Source: Tubulanus polymorphus | Taxonomy: Eukaryota > Nemertea > Palaeonemertea > Tubulaniformes > Tubulanidae | Direction of reading: 5' to 3' | Assembly (NCBI RefSeq): GCF_964204645.1 | Contig: NC_134027.1 | Location: 26,336,485 to 26,400,484, forward strand | DNA: 64,000 nucleotides | Shown here: piece after piece, positions 57,090 to 64,000 of the stretch | Numbering within the stretch: position 1 is the first letter of the stretch | Layout of the letters: each line of letters opens with the position of its first letter | Made by a program: the position numbers and the translations under genes | The notes under the pieces: model-generated | What the model saw: the letters and a program-made list of their open reading frames with translations, nothing else | Told to the model about the DNA's origin: nothing | Database searches by the model: none

Positions 57090-59515
57090 CTTTCTTAGTT
57101 TTAATCTGTTTCATCAATGGTTAAAAGTGGAACTGGATCCTGTAGCTAATTATCTGTATAATCCAATATTGATTTCTACAAAGAGCTAATCAAAGTTTCA
57201 ACTCGTTAAAGATTAAAGAACATCAAATAACAAACACGGCAACTATAAACACGGTATTAATTCGTTCGTCTTTGTTTTGCCTCGTGGCCAACATTAGGTC
57301 ATCGTAATATCCATCCTCTTCTTATCATCGTAATTGCATTCTGATGAACATTTCGAATAATATCTGACAATTATCTTCGCCCTGCCTCGATTATCCCTCA
57401 ATGATTCACTCAACTCACTCACTCACTCACCGCAAATCTTCAGTGTTTGCGTCGTATTAAAATTCGAAATCTCGTCCAATTACCTCAGAATGACGAGAGT
57501 CTCGCGTTTGTAAATACTCGTCGATATGTGGCTGGAAGCCTCGTGGAATCCGTCCGATCAGTGGTCCGTATTTACATTCATAATTACATCATCATGTATT
57601 TAATCTTTTAAAGAGACCACGTTCATGTTCGCAGCCATTTTCAAGTATGGGTTTTTTCATCTCAGCCGACTCGGAGTTAGTTAAACAGCCCGACATTGCT
57701 GTATGACCATCTCTAACTTTATTCGATGTAATAGAATTTATTCATGGTTTGACGGTCACAATGCATCACTTACTTTCAATTGTCTTTGTCTTTCAACTCT
57801 TCTTTAGTTTTACTCATTGTATGACCCTCATGAAAAAAGTTCACTCAATCTTTCTTATCATTTTATTTTGTGAATAATTTTCATCACAGGATTAAGCGCT
57901 TATCATGCATCTTTATATCACGTTTTCTTATGAAATGAATCGGAATTGAATCGAATCGACGATGGCATCCCCTCGCTTGCCGGAGTTCGTTTCTCCGCGG
58001 GGTCAGGTCGCCGCCGGTGCCCGCTACTGTATTTAATATTCATGGCCGCAGTTTTTACCTCGGGCTAAAAATTAATGTTGAATAATTCCGGTTGTAATCG
58101 TGATTAAGATTGACATCGAAACAATAGAAATATGACGAGATTTGTTTATAAAGGTGCCGGGACAGATTGCGTGTTCGTATTGCTGGCGGGTCTGCGGTCC
58201 CGTACAAACTGCTCGCATAAATCTATATGCTAATATCGTGTCCCCGAGACGGGAAACCACGGACGCGGATGGCTGCGGGTTATATCATTACCTTTTTTTT
58301 ATAAAAATTACGGAGCAGACTTTTGAAAACGCGACAGTAGTAACGTCGCGCAGTAAACGCGAAATTCTAGAATCGAGTTCCACGGTTTCGATTTCGGAAT
58401 TAAAACCTCGATCAGTCGTTTGCCGGTTCAGGCTGGTTGAAAGATTGTTTACATGAATTAGAACTGAAATTTTGGAACAATCATATACTTCGATTTCAAC
58501 AGAAAATGCTGCAAATTCGACCGATCATCAAACTTTATCCGTACTTCGATTTCCGATTTCAAAATCAAACCCCCGTTTCGCTCCCAGCAGGTGTCGCTGG
58601 TGTAGTCGGGTTTGTAAATGACAAACCAATAAGCCTAAAATCAAGTCAAGTGATACGAACAATCATCACATTGTCCATGATCAAAATGAGTTAGAATACC
58701 AGGAATGAACTGAGTCGAACCAGGAACTGAGAACTGTGGGCCCTAATGGCTGTATCAATCTGATACTGTCGTCAAACTAGTCGACGATTTGTTTATGACG
58801 AAACTCCTCGAACTCTTTTGTTCGTGGCTATCGATTTCTGGAAGCCATGTTGATGGCGGTGCGAGACAGACTCGTCGATCGTAAATTCTCAATCCTTCGC
58901 TGAAGAGATTTAAAAGCTCCGCAGTGATAATAGTACCTGTAATCTCCTAGAAACCGACAGAGAGATTGCCGTATATTGCCCCCGAAAACTACTCACAAAA
59001 ACCGATAGAAATCAGCCATGGAGCTTGAGAACCATTACTGCGTCGATTCTGAGCTGTAGATGCAGCATCGCGTGTGGAAAGCGACCCTCAACTTATCTAC
59101 AAGCCCCACAACTAAAGGACCACAAATCAGTAATTCTTTAGAATATTCATGGCTGGGACATTTCAATGCCATTTACGAGAATCAGGTCGATTTGGTTACT
59201 GGATCAATACTGTTTTTGTAATCCTAATGCCACGTAACAAGACTTTCCTAAGAAAAAAGAAAGATGGACGGACACTTCAATGCGTTTAAACAGTAATCGC
59301 TGTAGCATTGTTTTTATAAAACCTTTTTGTCAATGTAGGTCGAATCCCAGCCAAACCGTGATAATCCTATCTGTAAAACTAGCTACGACGCTTATTCCGC
59401 AGGCTATGCCGCAGTTATACCACCAGCTTCTAGCTTATGTCAATTACGGTCAAACTTGCGCCTCGCGACAACAAAAAGTCTTACTGTAGTTCCTCGTAAT
59501 ACAATTTACTGTTAC
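57090..59515. other. no gene recognised
   Basis: An ACTC run at 57411-57430. Overlapping plus frames at 58142-58456 and 58437-58694 are of chance length. A MITE-B-type end (CCAGGAACTGAGAACTGTGG) lies at 58718-58737. A B-box-like GGTCGAATCCCAGCC at 59338 lacks an A-box. Confidence 0.4.
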
Positions 59516-59522
59516 ATTTCAG

Positions 59523-59696
59523 TTTTTTTGCTCGTTATGCATGAGATCTGTACGACGACCAGGGGGCATCATTTCATCAGCTTTTGTAATCTAAAACGCG
59601 AGTTATACGAAGATGATGCGCGTAAGCTTCAAATAAATTGCGAAAAAAATTTCTTTAAGATGGACGGAAAAATGTCTATCTTCCAAATATGTAATG
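59523..59696 (+). CDS. putative internal exon, cysteine-containing
   Basis: Acceptor GTTACATTTCAG and donor AATG^GTATGAGT frame an open stretch of 57 codons. The peptide has regularly spaced cysteines and charged residues (MHEICTTTRGHHF, FCNLKRELYEDDARKL, NCEKNFFKMDGKMS, FQICN), consistent with an extracellular module. It begins two bases into a codon and ends one base into the next. The terminal exon at 60617 needs two carried bases, so at least one more exon would be required between them. No family recognised. Confidence 0.28.
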
Positions 59697-60616
59697 GTAT
59701 GAGTCAACTAAACTAACACTAAACCGCGGACGATGGATTGCAGAACGGCGTGAGCGAGAGCGACATCAAAGGCTATACTCATGTAAGACAATACCCAATT
59801 AAATACTGAAAGAGAACTGATCACACATAGTTCAGTGAAGCGATCGGATCCATTACATCTTCTTCCGTTCGACGTGAATAATCTGTGAATTCGTTAGAGA
59901 GAGAAAATCTGATTTTTACAGACGCAATATGATCGTTTAGAGAGAATGCGGATGAAATAGATCGTCTGTGATGTAAGGCTGAAATCCGCACCACTGTTCT
60001 CCGCTGACAATATTACATTCTTTGATGACATTTTCAAATCCCCAACGACTGAGTTCAGGATATACTTCATATTTCACATCCATTTCCTTTTTCTCAGTCG
60101 TAATCACCGCAAGAAATCGTGCAGTCTTTAATTTCTATTTCACAAAAGATCCATTGTCAATTTCTAAGAGATTTTTTTTCTCTAACTCTGCGTCATATCT
60201 CGTGGCGTGGTCAGAGCTCTTGCGTCTACGAGCGCAGTCAAAAGAACCGCCAGAAAACATGTGTAATTGCAAAGGACAACGGCGTTAACTGCACGTTAAG
60301 GGGTTTTATGTCTCGGGGAAATAGAGAATTGATCGTATAATGACCAGTGTGTGACGGGATAAGATCTGAAGGGATGCAGTGAAGAAGAGACAATCAAACC
60401 GGTGAGATAAACCTCACCGTCAATCAGTTAAAAAATCGTGACGTCCCGCAATACGACACCGGATCAAGTAGCTTACAGATCTCAACAACGAGTTCGGTCA
60501 GTAACGTAAGTCAGACAATAACGCTGAGGATAAAGTGAGTTGATGACGACTTAATATAGATCTAGCACACATAAACTAGACTCAAACTCTAGTTCATACA
60601 CTTTTTGTTCTTATAG

Positions 60617-60872
60617 CATCACTACCTTCTTGAATCATAGCTCGACCACTATACCACCAGCTCATTGCGGCTTCGGAGATATTCGAGAGAAGCGAGCTGG
60701 CGCTATAAGACGAGCTACGTTTGTCAGGTCTCCGGTAGAAATGGCATCCATGTACATGAAAATTAAAACGGCCGACTCATCATCCTATTGTCCACTGGCG
60801 AATGAATATGAAATCGACGAAGTCGGCAAAATGCAAGATAATCCAGTGCAAAACCATTTCTATACACAATAG
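60617..60872 (+). CDS. putative terminal exon, receptor-tail-like
   Basis: A strong acceptor (CACTTTTTGTTCTTATAG) opens a frame of 85 codons to TAG at 60870-60872. After a basic stretch (REKRAGAIRRATFVR) the peptide contains several tyrosines in signalling-like settings (SMYMKIKTADSSSYCPLANE, YEIDEVGKMQDNPVQNHFYT). YMKI fits a Y-x-x-I sorting or phosphotyrosine motif. A basic membrane-proximal region followed by tyrosine motifs to the C-terminus is what a cytoplasmic receptor tail looks like, but no transmembrane exon was identified upstream. The assignment is inference. Confidence 0.32.
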
Positions 60873-61002
60873 ATGTAATTATTCATCCGTCAACATAGAA
60901 ACACACACAATAGTCAGATAGCGAAAAGTACTTTCATTAACTAGGGTTTATCTAGGAATCTTTGTAACATGCAGTTGGAGGACCCTATCTTATCCCCAGA
61001 CT

Positions 61003-61165
61003 TAGTTGCGTTTCTTAACAGAAAACAGTTCCACAGTGTCAGTCAGAAGATGCATACATAAACTAACTCTTATGGTTAGATCAATCTACGACTTAAAATC
61101 AGTTTATCTACAATGAATTCAGTCGTATATCAACTGACAACACTGTGGAATCGTGGAACTACGTC
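61003..61165. mobile_element. MITE-B relative
   Basis: CAGTTCCACAGTGTCAGT at 61027 is inverted at 61134-61158 (ACTGACA..ACTGTGGAATCGTGGAAC). The interior keeps ACTAACTCTTATGGTTAGAT and an inverted counterpart. Diverged. Confidence 0.5.
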
Positions 61166-61615
61166 TCGGTTTTTAGTGCCTGAATCTCTGAACAATATTT
61201 GACAACATCTAAAAACATTCACTGTCAAATTGAACCCTCCCTCGATTCACGTGCGGCCGTTTAAAACCTCATCAAGGTCCCATCAGTGTTTACAACACTC
61301 ATAAGACCAGTCACTTATACGCTAGATGAACATTAGGTCGTAATCAGCATCGGTAGAGCTGTCGCCCGGTGATCATCATACAATGATTAATGGATTCACT
61401 CGCGCTATGCGCATGTAACAATCTGAATGATGCCATCACGCAGTAACCACCCGAGCCATCATCAACTACTCTGGTTTTATCCTGTATTTAACCTCGTGGC
61501 GATAAAAAAAACCGCGTTAAATCATTTAAATCTGTCATCGTTAAAACAACGATTACTTCATCATACGGCAGTATAATCGTGAGATTCGAAATATGAAAGT
61601 CGATGATGATTCCTA

Positions 61616-61685
61616 CCTGTGCGTTTTCGGTCTGATAGATTCCTGCTTCATCGGCTGATCCTCGGATCTGCACCATTTTCCCCAT
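61616..61685 (-). CDS. putative first coding exon
   Basis: ATG at 61685 begins 23 codons (MGKMVQIRGSADEAGIYQTE...) ending one base into a codon at a good donor (GCACAG^GTAGGA, intron from 61615). Upstream on the minus strand (61690-61980) the DNA is relatively GC- and CpG-rich, as in a TATA-less promoter region. No continuing exon was located before 61000, so the gene cannot be completed or named. It could be chance. Confidence 0.28.
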
Positions 61686-61689
61686 TTCG

Positions 61690-62880
61690 ATTTGAGTTTG
61701 AAGATATCAAACTATAGTTTGTCCGGTTTGGTTTCGTGTCGCGTGGTCTGTGTGTGTGTCAGTCTGTGTGCGTGTGCCGGGTATCCTGCTATCGTTCTGG
61801 GAAACTCACTGTCTCTCCTCACATCAACGACAACTGCAGACGCGACGGCAGCGTCTCGCGACGACCCGTCAATCACACGCAGTTCAGATACCTGCCCCTT
61901 CTGATCAATCCACTAGTAAGGCTGCTGGATTGACCTCTGCAAGACGAACGCTTGTCACAGCACGCTCAAAACATCGTCTCGCTTCTTAAATTCGAGATAA
62001 CTAACTTCGCCCCTAGCGTCGGCGACCATCGTGGTGTTTGGTCGGTGTTCAAGTGAAAAGCTTGCTGCATTCGTGTCATCTCAATTCGGCGCCTGCCTTT
62101 TGGAAAACTGGAACCTCATTTAACTGCGGGCGCTGCAATTTACTTGGTCAACTAATTAAAAGATTTTCAGCAGTCATCTTGCAGCAGGAATGGATTGATG
62201 AAATCATTGACACAAGATTTAGAATCCATCATCGATAAAACGATCAATTTCACAAATTCGTGTCGATTTACAGCTCAGCGACAGAGAGCTGTACTCGTTT
62301 TTCAGTCGAAGGAAATCCGACAAACCGTCATTAATTTCTTAAGGAATAATTCATTATTTTGAATTTACACCAGTTTCTCAATCAGGTCCGAGGGGAGCCC
62401 CCTTTTACAACATTCCAGATTATTTCGCCGACGAAAACTTTAATACCGACAGATTTTGCGCATAGAAACGAACATAACAATGCATTAATCTACATTGTAA
62501 ATGCAATTGGCAGGATTTGTCACTGGAGTATTGCAGTGAGGTCTGCTTCACTCCGCGGGTCGACGGAACCGAATTCCCCAGGGAGACCGCCGTAAAAAAC
62601 ACAATATCGTAACTCGACTTGAATGCCGCCTAGTGAAGTATCAAATGCTTGAAATTCAAATCACATTTCACGGCAACCCAATTAAACCAAAACCAATGAT
62701 GCAATATTGAATTTCGCAACCTCAATCGATGTCAATCTGTCAGTATATGAAAATCTACACCAAACTAATTATCTACTTTCTAAATCTGCAGCACCGCAAA
62801 CCCATTGTTTAGCGGGAGGAAGATAGTTTCGAACCCGAAGCCATGTGACAATTCAGTTTTCGTATGTTTTCAGGCAAACG
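61690..62880. other. no gene recognised
   Basis: Contains a short TG-rich patch at 61748-61776 and the possible promoter region of the exon at 61685. Plus frames at 61692-62595 are unsupported and overlap one another. Confidence 0.4.
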
Positions 62881-62889
62881 ACAGTCACC

Positions 62890-63325
62890 CATTAAGATGA
62901 GTTTGAAACCGTGTAAAAGCTTAGGGTCAATGGTAAAGTCATTGGTTTAAGACCAGCTCATTTTGGTTCTATAGCCAATCTAACAAGAGTCTAAGACCAT
63001 ACGTAGTTCTATAATAGCCAATCTAACAGCTCCAGATCAGTCACATACCATCTTAGTTCCATAACGAATCTAACAACCAATGACCAGTCTAAGACCAATT
63101 TAGTTTCCTAACGGATTTTTTGAATCCCCTGACAAACGTATGTTATAACGTTATACCTGTTGTCTTTGTATTATAAATTATCATAGGTTTGTCAAATAAA
63201 TGAAAATGAAATGAAATGAAATTTGGAAGACCATCTTAGTTTTATAGCCAATCTAACAACTTAAGACCAACATAAGACCATCTTAGTTTTGCAGACAATC
63301 TAAAGATTTAAGACTAAGGTTTGTG
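62890..63325. mobile_element. array of decayed MITE-A units
   Basis: At least five units in reverse orientation carry TTCTATAGCCAATCTAACA (near 62972, 63010, 63058 decayed, 63239, 63285 decayed) with TAAGACCA.CTTAGTT between them. They are interrupted at 63125-63220 by a segment ending in ATGAAAATGAAATGAAATG, which looks like the 3' tail of an inserted retroelement. Confidence 0.65.
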
Positions 63326-63811
63326 TTTGGTTGGAAGCAGAGGTCACGCATTACAATAGAATAGCCTACTGGTTATCTCACATGAATCCATACACATTCC
63401 GCATGCGCGTAATTTCGAATTCATTTCGGAAGCTGTAGAAACATTTTCATCGGTTCGGTGTCTTCTTCCTGGAGACAAGAAACAATGGATTCTTAGGTGA
63501 AATACAATCCGCGTTAGATAAGATGAACTGTTATCTATCTTCATCATCGTTATCAGACTGTTCTCCATCACCGGCTCTGCTGCCGCCACGGTGCAGTTAT
63601 TGGAAAATATGATAACTTCCGAATTCAGTCGACGTCACGTTTCCGAGGATTAACTTATGGTGGTGACGACTTCCGACTTTCTGAGATTTTTCAACCACGA
63701 AAAATCTGAAACAACAAATATTTAGCGCGAAGAAATTTTCGTTTTCTCAGTTCAAATTTAATTCGGGCAAAGCGTTCGCACTAGTGGCGGTTTTACAGTG
63801 GGCTGTTCCAT

Positions 63812-63850
63812 TTTAGAACGGACCATAGACCGATCCAGGTCCGTTCTAAA
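63812..63850. repeat. perfect 13-bp-stem hairpin
   Basis: TTTAGAACGGACC pairs with GGTCCGTTCTAAA across a 13-base loop. The next 150 bases end in a second hairpin (63947-63998) sharing GGTCCGTTTTAGA-type sequence, so both may be parts of one palindromic element running off the window. Confidence 0.65.
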
Positions 63851-63946
63851 GTCTAAACCAGACCACATTTCTATGCGCGAATAGAAACTGTGTTGCAACT
63901 AGCCGGACCAGCGATGACAGCTGATTTAAAAACGTGTGTATAAACG

Positions 63947-63998
63947 TCTGGTTTGGTCCGTTTTAGATTCGTCCGCTCCAGGTACGGGCCAAACCAGA
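63947..63998. repeat. 15-bp-stem hairpin at window end
   Basis: TCTGGTTTGGTCCGT and ACGGGCCAAACCAGA are inverted copies with one mismatch. The loop is about 22 bases. Confidence 0.65.
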
Positions 63999-64000
63999 AC

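Noticed and set aside
58142-58694. Two overlapping plus frames of 104 and 85 codons
   Set aside because: They overlap in different frames and neither has recognisable motifs or splice sites.
59338-59356. B-box-like sequence GGTCGAATCCCAGCC
   Set aside because: No A-box at the right distance and no tRNA-like fold.
1-64000. CRISPR array, operons, bacterial promoters, rRNA genes
   Set aside because: Tandem arrays here are contiguous satellites without spacers; no rRNA-like or prokaryotic gene organisation was seen.

Overview
The window is eukaryotic and probably from a marine invertebrate. There are no dense operon-like genes, plausible coding pieces look like short exons with GT/AG junctions, and the DNA is about 40% GC with no obvious CpG loss. 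It is full of minisatellites, purine/pyrimidine tracts, small palindromic (MITE-like) elements and tRNA-derived SINE relics. The species cannot be named from the sequence alone. At this base composition about a dozen stop-free stretches of 100 codons or more are expected by chance in six frames, which is roughly what is present, so ORF length by itself is not evidence. Every protein-coding call below rests on splice signals, phase, promoter motifs or residue composition, and confidence is kept low accordingly.

Layout. 1-8 kb: a minus-strand coding-looking fragment cut by the window edge, a long hairpin, a 19-copy 47-bp satellite, and SINE relics. 9-15.4 kb: GA/CT tracts, hairpins, a possible G-quadruplex and a 22-copy 32-bp satellite. 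17-29 kb: scattered MITE relics, duplicated repeat modules and two unassigned ORFs. 31-38 kb: the best concentration of gene signals, all on the minus strand. These are a TATA-bearing promoter with a first exon followed by a broken reading frame (34.7-33.5 kb), a putative exon at 37.8 kb phase-compatible with a 44-base micro-exon at 31.3 kb that carries a recursive-splice-like junction, and another donor-ended ORF at 36.6 kb. 38-43 kb: 26-bp and ~27-bp minisatellites, a 200-bp terminal-inverted-repeat element, a MITE cluster, a tRNA-like sequence and a GC-rich minus ORF. 47-53 kb: tRNA-like SINE head, a tandem trimer of palindromes, and a two-exon plus-strand gene candidate at 50.5-51.0 kb with a MITE abutting its stop codon. 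55-64 kb: hairpins of the CTGANGA/GAAAC type, a putative plus-strand receptor-tail-like terminal exon at 60.6-60.9 kb, a putative minus-strand first exon at 61.7 kb, and MITE relics.

Most of the structure belongs to a few repeat families. The commonest is a ~140-bp palindromic element (MITE-A) whose termini resemble AGGGGCCAGTTGCACAGTC and whose interior is nearly the same as the 47-bp satellite unit. The satellite therefore looks like an amplified piece of this MITE. Relatives (MITE-B, MITE-C) share similar GGGCCC-type ends. A second theme is a short hairpin framed by CTGANGA and GAAAC, at about ten places in both orientations, resembling a hammerhead ribozyme core.
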